64,000 bases of DNA from Isoetes taiwanensis. Lineage: Eukaryota > Streptophyta > Lycopodiopsida > Isoetales > Isoetaceae. A model generated the notes under the pieces. It did not search any database. It was not told the DNA's origin and was given only the letters and a program-made list of their open reading frames with translations. Below are positions 1 to 11,717 of the stretch, piece after piece. Within the stretch, counting starts at the first letter, position 1. The number at the start of each line of letters is the position of its first letter. The DNA lies in contig JAJEKV010000002.1 in the NCBI GenBank assembly GCA_021234155.1, positions 32,233,645-32,297,644 of the forward strand, in the 5' to 3' direction. A program made the position numbers and the translations under genes.

Positions 1-180
1 TACCCATCTTTCTAAGATAAGATTACACTACAGCAATGAAAATCAAGTAAGAAGTTAAAATCCACACACGAGCTAATAATTTTGCATTTAGCAAGAATGT
101 TAGAAATTAAAGATTGTATCCTATTGGCTACAGAGAAATAAAAAAAATCAAGCTAAATTATATACTCAAAGCTTTTAAAA

Positions 181-425
181 ATATTCATTCAAATTCCCTT
201 AGATTCCCAAAGATTCTCTTGAGATTGCTCTAGATTCTCTAAGATCCTATGAAGATTCCCCTAGATTTTACATGATTCCTATGAAGATTCCCTTAGATTT
301 TACATGATTCTTTTAGATTCTCAAAGATTTTATGAAGATTCCCTTGGATTCCCTTAAATTCTCAAAGATTCTCTCGTGGTTCCCATGGATTCCCTAAGAT
401 CCTCTAGATTCCTCAACATTCTCAG
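181..425. repeat. 11-bp-type AGATTC minisatellite array (A1)
   Basis: Degenerate tandem repeat built on AGATTCCCTTA and close variants, spaced about 11 to 12 bases or multiples. The same motif forms arrays at 14.7-15.2, 27.0-27.6, 38.5-39.2 and 41.85-42.08 kb. It is non-coding, with stops in all frames. The 180 bases to the left are AT-rich with nothing recognisable. Confidence 0.8.
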
Positions 426-1382
426 GTATTATTTATTTAATGTTATCCTTACTCTGACTAGTTTCTCTAGATTCTCCAAGATTTCTTAACGTTGTATTAA
501 TTTAGAATATTGACTTCAAGTTCCGATGTTGAGACTCCATAATAACTTCATAACATCTAGACATCCCTCATTCCCTCTAGGGTTCTCAAAAATTCCCTAG
601 AGGCGTAAATGTGTTGCATGTTACGAAGTTCTAGAAGTATAATCAAGCTTAAATGGGTGGGATGAACTGAAAGAGTTGAGGTAAAATTTGAAGACATCAA
701 AGTCAAAGTCAACATTTAATTTGTAGAAGGTAAGCGCTATGACAATTCTATGGTTCTATAAGGAACCATAGAACTATAGAGAATAAGGACATTGCAAATG
801 TATTTTGTCACTTCAACCTAGCAACAAATCGGCATCAAACAAACTAAAAACGAAAATGAATGCGGAACCAATAACCAAAACATAGAAGACTATCAACTCA
901 AATTGACCCTCATACAACCAATAAATGAGCACATCTAAAGTAGTTATCAAAATGCATAGGCTAGACCTGCAAGTGAGCAGCCCAATGGCAAAGTGGCTTC
1001 ATGGAGCAACAATAACATTATGACAATCCTTAATGTGTTGCTTGCTGGCTGCATATCATGGATAAGCAAGCCAATTATAGCAGAACTAGCTTATTTGCAC
1101 CAAATACATTCTTGGAGGATAACATTACCGAAGTCATTAATCACGCACACATAAACAATCTAAGACCCACTGGCGAATGGCTCATTGTGTATTTACATTG
1201 AAGATCATGTGCCTAATAGTGACCATTTCTCGTGTTGCTTGCAACATAACATTCATCATTATTTATGTTTTTTTTAACTTGATACGTGAGGCAATCAAGG
1301 GAGGATATTTCATTGAGTATAGAAATTGGTTTATTTCCCAAAGACGGTTCGGTAGGGTGGTCACAGGTGATTTTTAAAAGCT
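426..1382. other. No recognisable feature
   Basis: AT-rich sequence. Short open frames in 1177-1395 overlap on both strands and resemble no family I know. Nothing else stands out. Confidence 0.5.
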
Positions 1383-1553
1383 TTTCTAGTGACACGTGAA
1401 ATTGTTATGACATGGCCAGGAGCTACATTCACAATTGTTGTCCCATCATTGCAACTCTTTGGCACGGAAGAGCTTGAGAAAGTGGTCTATCAAATGTTTC
1501 AAGAGGTAACTTTTGTATGGAACATTGTGATAGTATCAGAAGATGAAACATGA
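1383..1553 (+). CDS. Exon-like open segment, unrecognised protein
   Basis: An open frame of 56 codons runs to TGA. It reads like real protein, with a WPGATFTIVVPSLQLFG stretch followed by an acidic, helical ELEKVVYQMFQE segment. A GT at 1505 directly after the FQE codons could be a splice donor, so the coding part may end near 1504. I do not recognise the family. There is no start codon in good context and no neighbouring exon I could link, so it may be one exon of a decayed or captured gene. A chance open frame is also possible. Confidence 0.25.
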   Translation, partial: FLVTREIVMTWPGATFTIVVPSLQLFGTEELEKVVYQMFQEVTFVWNIVIVSEDET

Positions 1554-1835
1554 TAATGAAAATGATGATTGAAGAGTAAAATTGAAGTGTTTTTTTACTC
1601 GGAATTCTGCTCTCAAACAGTTATACTCTAATAATATGGAATAATATTCTCAGCGAGCCAATCAAATAAAGTGGAAATTCATGCGAGAGATGGCAGCAAA
1701 AGAATAGTTAGAAGTTACATCATCATCACAAAGAGATGTACAAAAAATTTCAAAGCCATATTCTTTCCAACTTTACATTTACTTTTCTAGAATTGAAACC
1801 GTTTACAGTGGCAAACAAACAATCTCTCTAGAGTG

Positions 1836-2310
1836 CCATATTCAAGCAACGTCTCCCTGTATGCCCTCAAAGTACAAATGAACTCATCAACTTCAGATCT
1901 CAACACACCTTGAAACCCACGGCCGCAGGTTCCGTTTGGCAATGTAAAGCTTGTACTCTGACTATTAAACCAACCGAATCTTCGGGGCCTGCTATGGCAT
2001 GGAGATCTGTGTGTTTAAGTTACTGCTCATTCACATCTAAATCTACATCTTAAAGTTTTCTTGTTGCACAACTCAATGGCAACCAATCCACAACTTTCCG
2101 ATTTCATAGTTCACATCTAAATCTACATCTTAAAGTTTTCTTGTTGCACAACTCAATGGCAACCAATCCACAACTTTTCGATTTCATAGTTTTCTTATTC
2201 CAAACAAGCACAAACTATGTAGTTCAGTATTGTTATAGCTGGGATCACGGCTTTGATTGTTATCTAGGTAGCAAGATATAAAAGTAACCAATTTCAAGTT
2301 TGTCACATGA
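1836..2310. repeat. Dispersed repeat, inverted copy of 30,632-31,050
   Basis: Read on the minus strand, this matches the plus strand of 30,632-31,050 for about 400 bases with scattered differences. Both copies contain an open stretch with LPNGTC and RSEVDE... RAYRETLLE, so the source may have been coding, but I do not recognise it. Where the 30.9 kb copy reads CCTGTGCTGTGGC, this copy reads CCTGCGGCCGTGGG, an instance of the CTG discordance described in the findings. An extra 80-bp tandem duplication lies inside this copy. Confidence 0.75.
2028..2190. repeat. 80-bp tandem duplication
   Basis: The segment beginning TTCACATCTAAATCTACATC near 2030 is repeated starting near 2110, ending at TTTCATAGT both times. 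The copies differ at about one base (TTTCCG versus TTTTCG). The inverted relative at 30.75 kb has only one copy, so the duplication arose here. Confidence 0.85.
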
Positions 2311-3160
2311 GCACCAAAAACAATGCACATGTAAGGAAAAAAAATGAAAATATCCCAATTAGTACACGGATTCTAGTCTAGTCGAAAAGCTTGACCCCTT
2401 TCTCAAGGTAAGATTGACACAACTTGTTTTACGCATCACATTCACAATCACGTAGCTTTCTCCTTATTCCAAATGAGCATGCTCTGTGAATGCAAGATTG
2501 GGTGGTTTGTTACACTTTCAACCGGTTTTTTTGCAAAGTTGAACAACGATTTCTCAAATTTCATTTCGAAAAATCGAGATTCTTACGGCAAGCCATACTC
2601 TGCTTGAAGACATAAAGGCCGACAAGCTACGCCCTAGCCACTAGCCTTCAAATCATTCTAGGCAAAATCACTACATTCTGTATTTCTCTATTCTTGCACA
2701 ATAGTCACATAACTTCTAGATTAATTACAAAGGATCCAGACGAAAAAAGACGAAATAATATAGGCAAGCAAGACTCTCTTATTCCACAGTTTTATACTGA
2801 TAGATTAAAATGAATCCCATATTCCTCAAAACAGCAAGCACAATCTGCTTGAAGTATTTGGGCAAGAGCCTCAATCACTATCATAAGGGGGTAGGAGCAA
2901 AATTCCACCAAAATCACAATTCTCACCAAAAGTCTTGCGACCGCTTTCGGCCTAGACATCTAGGCTGTTCGAAATCATACTGTTGAGAGAGGAAAGCGTT
3001 AATAAGCCTAAAGTCTGCGAACCTAACGAGGCATCCATGTATTTCTGAGCTGATATCTGTCTCAACTAATGTCTAGACAACGGAAAGATTAACTAGGCAT
3101 CTTGTATTTTGAGTTGGCATCACGGTGCGAATAATATCTAAATAATACAGCATCTACTTC
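2311..3160. other. No recognisable feature
   Basis: AT-rich non-coding sequence with no open frame of note, no splice-flanked exon and no strong repeat. Confidence 0.5.
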
Positions 3161-3164
3161 AAGG

Positions 3165-3905
3165 GTCGTCACATGGAAACACGTGCACAGTTTAAAACAC
3201 CCAACAAATGAGGATCAAGAAGCAAAACACAATCGAAAGTAATGGACAAATGTAGAGCTCAACCTAGTATTTGAAAAAGAACATAGCCCAATCATTAACG
3301 GACATATCTAGAGCTTAATGTATTACTTACAAATGAACCACATTGACCCAACCAAAGACTGGATTCCACGTTGGTTTGAAAGCACACAGATTCCCTCTGG
3401 AATCAAGATTAAGAGTGCATGTAGTTCCTTCTGTCTGCATACAGCCACGTCAACCATTAGATTAGCTACACAACAGCAAGGTAAATAGAACAGGTAATTA
3501 CAACTAGCCATCAAAACTTTCAGAGTTGCCATGCTGGCCTGACTAATGTCTAGATAATACACGGTTTGGAACACCCAACAAATGTGAATCAAGCAGCAAA
3601 ACACAATACAAACTAATGGACATATCAAGAGTTTAATCTACTATTTAGAAATGAACGTAGCCCAACCACTAACGGACACATCTACAGCTTAATCTATTAT
3701 TTAAATATAAACACAGCCCAAGCAGCACCTGGATTCCACGTTGGTACAAAAGCACACAACTTCCCTCTGGATGCAAGAGTAAGAGTGCCTGTAGTTCTCT
3801 CTTTTACGTCGCATGGCGCCAAGTAAACAACTAGATTAGCCACATAGGAGCAAGGTAAATAAGACAGGAAATAAACTACAACTGGCCAGCAAAACTTTCA
3901 AAACT
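3165..3905. repeat. Diverged tandem duplication, unit about 370 bp
   Basis: Two copies, about 3165-3535 and 3540-3905, share the same order of landmarks: a run about CACCCAACAAATG, AGCAAAACACAAT, TAACGGACA(T/C)ATCTA, TGGATTCCACGTTGGT, TTCCCTCTGGA, and AGCAAGGTAAATA near the end. Many substitutions separate them, so this is an old duplication. No protein is recognised in either copy. Confidence 0.7.
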
Positions 3906-4374
3906 CTCTTATTCCATCCTATACTACAATAACCTTTTCAACCCCATATCCCTTGGTACATACTCTGAAAGAAAACACATATATAACTTGGGACACCAAA
4001 CAACTGGAACAATCAACACAAAATATCAGGGAAGGAGCAAAATACAATGGGGACTATTCGTTCCAGCTTCCATGCTACACATCGAGGGCATACATATAAG
4101 GGTACCTTTTTATAAATCTAGAAATCCTTGATATTCGTACAACAATTTGCCAGACATGCTATATGAAAGTTCCAAAATGTCCTGATGCAACGATGTGACT
4201 TGGCAACTTATGTTGTGGGAAATACTTCCTGGAAAAGTTTGGAAATGAAGGTTAGGTACCCTTAGCAAATCGATTGGAATTACCTTTGCAAAATGAAATA
4301 CAAAAGCCTCTACTAATTTTCACGACTTAGAAAGCCCATCAAGTGTACAAAATGATGTCCGGACCAGGAAAATT

Positions 4375-4755
4375 AATTTGGCACGAATGCTCCCCTGCGA
4401 TCCCTCTTTAAAAAGCTCATAGGCTTGCTTATGCTTGCACTGCCTTGACATAAACTTCCATCACGCAATTATATGTAAATGTAGTATGAACAAAATCAAT
4501 CTCACGATGCCCACTCAAACAATGCAAAAGGAGAATCACGGATCGGCCATAGACCCAGCGCCTTGCCAAGACTATTGGGGTCTAGTCTTTCCCGACACTC
4601 TTTCATGGCATCTTCCATGCTTAATCTTGGCTAGCTGTGCACCAACTCATATCTTTGTTTAAACTTTTAACGAGATGGAATCGAAAAATTTGTCTCGATA
4701 TAAGCACATGTTTCCAAGGCTGTAGAAGGGATATGTGCAGGACTGTGCATTGCAT
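4375..4755 (-). pseudogene. P-class PPR protein fragment (copy 1)
   Basis: The minus strand corresponds to the clearer copy at 20,212-20,590, but the frame is more broken here. Recognisable pieces include a reading of the helical pair around YNCVMEVYVKAG and an upstream segment ending FEWAS. P-class PPR proteins bind organellar RNA through 35-residue helical repeats, and here only about one repeat plus a leader remains. There is no start, no downstream repeats and several frame changes. It lies inside the 3.3-kb repeat unit and points away from that unit's palindromic right end. Confidence 0.55.
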
Positions 4756-6548
4756 ATGAAACATATGAAAGCATTAAAGCGGAAGATCAATTAGAAAACA
4801 AATGAAGCAAATGAAAAGGGAAGATCAAATATGAACTTCTTGAGATGACCCAAAGGGAAAAGATCTTTGCCATTAGTGTCTTTGTCGTGATTGAAGCTAA
4901 GAGATGAGGGCTTGTTCTTGTTGGGACCTATCAAGGAACATAGCAAAAACACAACTTTGCCCTAAGCACCAAATTGTGGATCTACAACTTAAACCGACCA
5001 CATCTCCCTTACCATGGTGCTTGATTCATGGGTGTGGGCTTGAATAGGCAAGCCGGAGATCGAAATCCTTAGAAGGATCCGATGCGAAACTAGAGTAAGC
5101 ATCTGCTCCAAACACCCGGCATGAGGCCCGCGGGGGAAAAAACAAAAGGCTTGAGATACATTCGCATACAAAAGACCCATCTTTGGGGTGCGGTGCATCA
5201 AAGGCTGAAGATCTTGCAAAAGGCTGCCGCATCAAGTTATCAAAGTCACGTGCAAGAGCATGCGGATCATTAGAACTGAACTATTAAGGCCAATGAAATC
5301 GTCGACAAATTCTTGTAGCATTTATCATGCGAGAAATGCGTGCAAATCTCTAAATATGTCACATTATCGCCCCTTCTAAATATTATAAATGGAAAGTAGC
5401 CACTCCAATGCAGATTACAAACACTGGGCCATCTTACGGGCGTGCTAGAAGACTTTTATGAAGTAAGCATCTAACCCGACGGACAAAGGCTATGTTTGCG
5501 GCATTGACCGTGCAAAAAATGCGTCGCAGAGCTCTAAATAGGTCGCATTATAACGCCTCTTAGAATCTTAATGAAAAGGCGGACAAATGCACATGTGAAA
5601 TGGAAAGTGGCTACTTGATTGCAACTTATTACGGTGTTCTCTGAGAAGATTTTGGAGGAAGTGGCCACATTCAACTAATTGAGGAGAGTATTTTACATGC
5701 CATTCACAAACCAGCCCTTGAATCACATCCAACTACAACTAGCAATTTAGGGGGGTCTAGATTCATAGATTAAAGCCCAACAACACTCAAAAATATGCAT
5801 CACACTAAATCAAGCTGTCATAACGAATATTCAAAGAAAAACATCGACTTCTAATAATCATGCATGCTAAAAGCAGATACTGCTCGGGCGTGCCCCATAA
5901 AGCTGGCACAACAACATCGAATGCCAAAGCCACAATTATTTTGGAATCTTAAAATGCAAAAGCAAATTATATCATAAAAAGCAATACACGAATAAGAGCA
6001 TTTGGTACTCCAAACACTTTGGTATTCTAATTAAACTTAAATCTTCCACCCGACATTGCATCAAATGAGTGGATAATTGATGCGCTCAGAAGACTTTAGC
6101 CATCCACGGGTTCAAGCATATTTAAGGCAAAAACTCGTGTATCACGCCACGAAGGTCGCGGCTGACCCATCTTGAATGTCGGTTATCCGTTTAGGAAAAA
6201 ACCTATAGGATCGATCACGCTCTCTGTGGTGCTCGAGAACATGCAAAAGCGACTGCGGCTCCTGAGACCTCATTGGTTGTTACAGACAAAAGATTCCCGG
6301 CGGTCATCTATTCGAGAATCTTCTAAGGAAGCCATGAGCAAAACCGATGCGGACAGCAAAAACCTCCTCGAAGCGCACAAACACCGATTGGGTCCCTCAA
6401 AATATTACAAAACCAATCGTATCTACAACTGAACCCATCAAAGATTTTTGCGAGCATACCCACAATCAAACGATTTTTTAACAGAGCATATTCACCAAGA
6501 AAACCCATCAAGGATTGCAAAATGTAAAGATGAAAGAGGCTAATCCAT

Positions 6549-6811
6549 ACCTGGTGGAACCGTGCACGTTAGATTGTTGCCATGCACCACAAGAACCGTG
6601 ATCGTGTTAAAGCTGCTTTCGGCGGTGATGGTATAGGACCGATCAACATATTGGAACTTACATCCAAGTGCTTAAGATTGGTAAGGTTGCCCAAAGAAGC
6701 GAGAATAGTGCCGTTAATCTTTGCCATTAAGCTTGTTTGGCCGGAAATTTGAAGATTTACCGCGGCATATCGAGCCGACGATTGAGAAAAGCAAAGAAGA
6801 GAACCGAACAA
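6549..6811 (-). pseudogene. LRR receptor-like protein fragment (copy 1)
   Basis: The minus strand encodes a plant-type leucine-rich repeat: LGNLTNLKHLDVSSNMLIGP, matching the extracellular LRR consensus LxxLxxLxLSxNxLxGxIP, preceded by an INGTI repeat end. In frame-shifted continuation the next repeat reads NNLTGTVPPG before a possible GT donor near 6552. Such repeats are typical of malectin/LRR receptor kinases at the plasma membrane, but no kinase or membrane segment is present. Only about two repeats survive. The copy at 22.4-22.6 kb is nearly the same with different frame breaks. Confidence 0.6.
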
Positions 6812-7041
6812 ACGGACCTATAAATGAAGGTATATATTTAGACAACACAACAATGTAGGAAACCCTCGTCAATGTGTGGCGCCCGACAATCCGCCATAGC
6901 CTTCAACCATAGCCAATGGAAAAAAAATCACTCCAAGTTTGCTTGAAGAAGGCTCGACTCCGCGACTGTTTTCTTAAGGAGAGGCGGCCAATGTGGTCGG
7001 ATTAGCTTTGGCGGTCGGCTACTTGCGTATCATGCGGAATC

Positions 7042-7374
7042 ACAACTTCAATCGATGGTCGGATGAAATGCCTCAATTTCAAGGGCCAAGATTAAAAGCC
7101 CCAAAACTTCAATCGATGGTCCAGATGAAATGCCCCAATTTTAAGGGTCGAGATTAAAAGCCCCAAATCAGGGGGCTGCTTGGGGTGATTCGAGGTGTCA
7201 CCATCTGCACCGTCCATCTTAGAGATGGACGGCCGAGATCAATCTCTACCAAAAGGGGATTGCTTGGGGTGTTACGAGGTGTCACCTTTTGGACCGTCCA
7301 TCTCAGAGATGGACGGCCGAGATCAATCTCTACCAACATGTTGGTAGAGCTCATATAATTGTATATATATGAGT
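7042..7374. repeat. Palindromic terminal module with TA tract (copy 1)
   Basis: There are two tandem modules containing AAGCCCCAAA followed by two modules containing GAGGTGTCACC. Each of the latter pair carries a near-perfect palindrome, CCGTCCATCT-(3)-AGATGGACGG type, at 7210-7232 and 7294-7316. The unit ends TGGTAGAGCTCATATAATTG and then a short TATATATA run. The same arrangement occurs at 14.27-14.66 and 22.85-23.18 kb, and in mirror image at 28.05-28.40 kb. Confidence 0.85.
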
Positions 7375-8420
7375 GATAAGAACATTGTTGCAGTAGCCAT
7401 TGTAACCCGGATCAACAGTATCTTTTTCAAGGAACACTTGTATAAATCCCTACATGTAAGGAGCAAAGGGTTAATATTCAACATAGAGTGCTGCGACTAA
7501 ATAAAGAGATCAACCCATCATCCAAAATTTTGAATTGACTCGGAAAAATTCGTAACTTCCATCTATGGCACGTATAAAGACCATAACTACTCAAATCAAC
7601 TAAGCTTGTAACTACATAAGTATACCTCTTTTTGCATTGCCTCCGATAAGGATGCCTTTTCCTTTTCATTCTGCACCTGTCCAATCAATGTGGCTTCATA
7701 GTGATTCACATCTGAAGATACAAATCATCTACGAAGTTAGAAACGGTAATAAAAATTCTAAACGACGGGGCACTTCATTTGCATGTCCACTAGCAACTGA
7801 AATCCCAACAGAGCAGAATCAGATTCAACATCGACACTACATCAAGCTTCTAAATTTCAAAAACTTAGAGCTACATAATGCACACTGGAACGTTTGAGTG
7901 AACGAAAATAAATTTGCATTTGATTCACCAAGATGAAATTTTGTTAAGAGTACAAACAGAAGGTTCTGTTACATTGTCCTCTCTGGCTAGACTCTATTCC
8001 GCTTATGATTTACATATATGTGGCACACAAGTTGAAAGTTTCCATGTAACCGGAAAAAAAAATCCAAGAACTAAATAAATCCCTATTCTACAACTATTGC
8101 AAGTCCACCTGGATATGAGGAAAGAAGGATATCTGAGATCTACGCGCTGATGATTGGGGTCAACTAGAGAGACTCCAGATCTCTCTTCTTTCTAGAAAGA
8201 TTGGAAGTAAACATTCGGATGTGAAACCTCTGCAGACTGAAATTGCCTTTCAAACAGTGACTTCTTTACATAAGTTACACTGCTTTCGACAATCACAAGG
8301 TCAAAAGAGACTTCCCTGCTTGGCATACGCGTCATCTAAAGCGTTGGCAACCAGGGTAAGCGATGATGGTTCCCAAGGACATCTAAATTGTGTGAGGAAA
8401 TGGGCTTCTCTATAGGAAAT
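7375..8420. other. No recognisable feature
   Basis: Mostly non-coding. Overlapping open frames near 7478-7897 and 8221-8415 are unlike known proteins. The right part may be decayed upstream sequence of the LINE remnant that follows. Confidence 0.4.
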
Positions 8421-8424
8421 ATCC

Positions 8425-9230
8425 CACCTTTCCAGTACAATTTAAGAGCTGATATTTTAAATTTTACTCAGCAAGTTAATCAGCCTATAAGCCATAATTT
8501 GGAGTGACTTTATGTATCAAATACATGGGTAAATCCCGTCAGAGATCTGCCTGTTAAAAGGAAATTCTACAAGGATAGCTTCCTAAGTATATGTGTGATC
8601 TAAACAATGGTTGAATCCGAAAAACATTTTATTTTTACCTGCCCAAGCTACTACATTATTAGAGGCAAATACCATTGTCTTTTTAGAGACCCCACATCAC
8701 TACGGCAGCTGGTGGAATATTACGATCAAAAATGTGTCTCTCACTTTGTATATGAACTATCCCTAGAAAGGAGAAACACACTCAAACAAAAGAATCGAAT
8801 GGGCTTGAAGCAAACAATTTCTTTTCATTGGAGTCGAATGATGATAAGATGATGGTGGAAGCATCACAGAAAAGGAAGTATCTTGACCCCTAAAGGTGTG
8901 ACTTTGGCACTGTCTAAGAAGATAAAACGATCATTAGTTGCAAAACATAAAAGGTCTTTCCAGAAGAGGTCAAGCATCAAGCCTCAAAGCAAGTCAAAAA
9001 GGGGTATTATGATTTACTTTGCAGCAGGCATAGGAACAAATGGGCTACTCCCATCAACCCCTACCTGAGCAGATTTTTACTATAAGTTCTACTAGATTAG
9101 TATGTTTGTTTGTATACTTTAGAGAACAGGAAGGTTTTTCTCCTGAAGGTCTTATTTATTGTATGTGTTATGGTCTCATAGACCCTTTTGGTCTTCCGTA
9201 GACATTAATAAATCTTTCTTTCTTTCAATG
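8425..9230 (+). pseudogene. LINE (non-LTR retrotransposon) 3' remnant
   Basis: The plus frames give a C-terminal LINE pattern: a PVKRKFYKDS segment, then VESEKHFIFTCPSYYIIR at 8611 onward. This matches the zinc-binding end of plant and animal LINE polymerases, where E-x-E-x-H-F-x-F-x-C-P is typical. An in-frame stop sits just before it and a basic tail follows (KRSLVAKHKRSFQKR). The element ends with an AATAAA signal near 9209 and TTTCTTTCTTTC, consistent with a LINE 3' terminus. The reverse transcriptase and endonuclease domains are missing, so this is a 5'-truncated dead copy. The orientation is opposite to the flanking minus-strand gene fragments. Confidence 0.55.
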
Positions 9231-9338
9231 TTGACAGTTACGCTGCCACAAGCACAACCAGACAAATGAGAAAATGGAGTTTGTAAGACCGATTTATAAA
9301 GACCAGTATGCATTTGACCTGTATTTGTTCACCCATAC

Positions 9339-10246
9339 CTGCAGCTTGATGTCAGCATTTCCTTGAATCCAATCAAGGTCGGGAGTAACTGCAGCCAGCA
9401 ACATCATGCCCCCAATCTTTAACAGCTGCGTCAATACTTAGCTCTCCCGTATCCATGACTTCCCACTCCTTAAAAGCATCCCTTAAATCTAGATCTTGTT
9501 TATCGTTTTTTAGAGAATCATCCTTGTATGCATTTCCTTTGGTTTGTTTCTTTGTGGTACCCATCCTGCTTCATTTCTGTGACTTTTTCTGTTTCTGAAT
9601 GACCAAGTGGAATATTTCCCTTTACATAGACATGTCCTGCTTGGGTCACTGGCTCAAGGACGGCATTGAAAAAGAACTGGTTTTCAGCTGTAACTGATGC
9701 TGCCATTTCTGCTCGCCCAAGATTAACACCTCTAATTATCCCATCTAGAAGTCTTACTTGCACTTCACATTGTGGATTTTCAACATTGCCACGCAAATCT
9801 TCTTCCATATGCAAAATCCCACTAACAGGGATATGTGATGGTATTGTAGAAGATGGAAGACGCTGTAAGGAGGATCATCAGCATGCAACGTAGCAGTATC
9901 TTTCTGTATGAAGAACTTTTCAAGGCGAAATCCATCAGAATTACAGTATCCACCAACCGCAACAACCTTCTGTGTTCTGTAAGCCCCACACTCCCAGTGT
10001 TCACCATGAACATCAAAATCCGACTGACATGAAATAACAACAATTAAGCTTTAATTAAAGAACACCAGTACGTAAAGAGCAACAGTCTAATAACAACAAA
10101 AAGGTCATTACTCGTGTGTCACTGTTTCCACCACCACTAGCATCAATTGTTGCATGCCAATGACCATTCAGTTCTGCCAAACCAGGCAATGGGGAATCCA
10201 GCAAATTTTCACCAGGAACATCTTTGTATTTACTCACTTCCATGAA
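9339..10246 (-). pseudogene. TIC236: TIC236/TamB-like chloroplast envelope protein, internal exons
   Basis: TIC236 is a very large TamB-type protein (about 2,000 residues in Arabidopsis) that bridges outer and inner chloroplast translocons. Here the minus strand shows an exon at 10,246-10,112 with SPLPGLAELNGHWHATIDAS, a short intron with clean GT/AG ends, then DFDVHGEHWECGAYRTQKVV. This is followed by GILHMEEDLRG, VQVRLLDG and GVNLGRAEMAASVT, all characteristic of the family. The last segment, GELSIDAAVKD then IQGNADIKLQ, ends at a GT donor after 9339. About 40 family residues are missing near 9846, and at least two frame changes occur (near 9550 and 9410). Only a small internal slice of the protein is present, so this is a pseudogene or captured fragment. 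Identification is strong, function unlikely. Confidence 0.8.
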
Positions 10247-10429
10247 CTACCAACAAAATGTTACACATTAGTACACAAATAAAGACTGCCTACATCATTA
10301 CTTATGGCACGAACCTTTGTGAAAGATGTTTGCTTTGGCTGCCTATCTTCAGCTAACAACAATCCACAGAAACTATGTGGGCAGAGTGGAAAACTACATG
10401 CTCAGATGTTCAAATGCATGTAAGTGGAA

Positions 10430-10545
10430 ACTCACTTGTCAGATTGGGCAGATCCCTTGGTTTTTTCGCCTTTGTTTTTTTGACTGGGCGCTTCGCCAAG
10501 CTTCATTCGAGTGGTTCCAGCAGCGATGGGAGGCCTGATGAAGCC
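10430..10545 (-). CDS. Lysine-rich exon-like segment, unrecognised
   Basis: The minus strand reads RPPIAAGTTRMKLG followed by a Lys/Gly/Ser-rich tail ending at AAGTGAGT, which can be a splice donor or a TGA stop. It lies upstream of the TIC236 fragment in the same orientation but does not match any part of TIC236 I remember. It may come from another gene. The sequence from here to 11.7 kb shows no other recognisable exon. Confidence 0.25.
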
Positions 10546-11700
10546 TAAAACAAAATCAAAACCAGAAAAAATCAACATGCCCTGTTGTGAGGACATCAGT
10601 AAAAAACAGGGGAGACCACAGATCTAGAAATCAGAAAGTCCAAAACTAGAAAAACCAAGATCATGTTCGCAATTCCGTTATACTTGCCTTTCATACAGTA
10701 ATTTTGGAGCTGCAGGATGGCAGCGGAGTATATACAATCTCAAAACATGAGCACAACCTTGTTTTTAGAAAGAACAGCATTGCCAAGTCTTTGAAAAAGG
10801 ATCCTGGAGAGAAAGAATAAATGCGAGGAACAAAAGCACGGAAATGCCTGGGGCTTTATAAAGAGCCTTACTAATAGGTATGATATTTGCAAACAAAAGC
10901 TCCTCTAGATAGACATGTATATGCTTCTAAGTCGCGAGCAACAAAATAGAACCCAGATCAACAAACCTTATATTAAAGAATCCAAAAAGCAACCAAGAGA
11001 ATACCGTGAGACGACATGCAACTAAAACCCAATGCTTCATCCACTCAATTTGCTAATTGATGGAATTCGATGAGCATAGCACCCGCTATTTAAATAGCAT
11101 CCTTCACATTCTGCAACAAAGAAGTACAGAGTTAAAGTAATGCTATGAAATCAATGCGTCAAAAACAATTCCCTGAGCTACAAAACCGGAGAAGGTGTGA
11201 ATAGTTCTGTGGGAAATCGAAATCCAAACCTTGTTATTATGTGGTAAATTAGCCAGGCTTGCAAAAAACATTAGGAAGACCTGCACTAGGCATTTTTACA
11301 AAAAATTCAAAACTAATGACGATGCTCCTTACCTTCAGCTCATGCAGATTGAAATGCCTTAAAGAAGCTTGAGCACTTCACCAAAGAGCTGGCAGGTATG
11401 CGGAAGATCATCTAAAATGCTGCAACCTCGCAAACAGAGGGCCACAAATACTGTATAAGAAGATGGTGGTCTTGGGATGGCATAACCACGGTGCCTTGGA
11501 GCAGGGACGCCTGAATAATCCAGCTGCAGAACCTTGGCTATGGCGGCTGGTTCTTGTGAAGAGCAATGCACATCACTAGCAAAGCATTGAAAAACAAACT
11601 GGAGCGTACAGAGACATTCGACGCAAACCTAAACTTGGAGCTGGAACGGCGACCACCGAAATGCTGATCTGAACTTCGTTTGGAGCAGATATCTAAGCAA
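10546..11700. other. No clear feature; possible degraded MATE exon
   Basis: Non-coding for the most part. Minus-strand open frames at 11,359-11,571 include a weakly MATE-like VFVALCLRG, where the family has an ALxxQG(x)FRG motif, but the match is too poor to call an exon. Confidence 0.35.
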
Positions 11701-11717
11701 CACCCAATATCTAAGCT

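Larger units (their letters stand above)
4063..7374. mobile_element. 3.3-kb repeat unit carrying PPR and LRR fragments, copy 1
   Basis: This unit matches 19,893-23,180 in the same orientation over its whole length, with small substitutions and indels but no large gap. The left boundary is at CTATTCGTTCC. The right boundary is a palindromic GACCGTCC module that runs into a short TA tract. Inside, on the minus strand, are a PPR fragment near 4.4-4.75 kb and an LRR fragment near 6.55-6.81 kb. No transposase or reverse transcriptase is present, so any mobility would be supplied in trans. The alternative is a simple segmental duplication. Differences between copies cluster at CTG/CAG. The 1.8 kb between the two gene fragments holds nothing I recognise. 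Confidence 0.7.
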
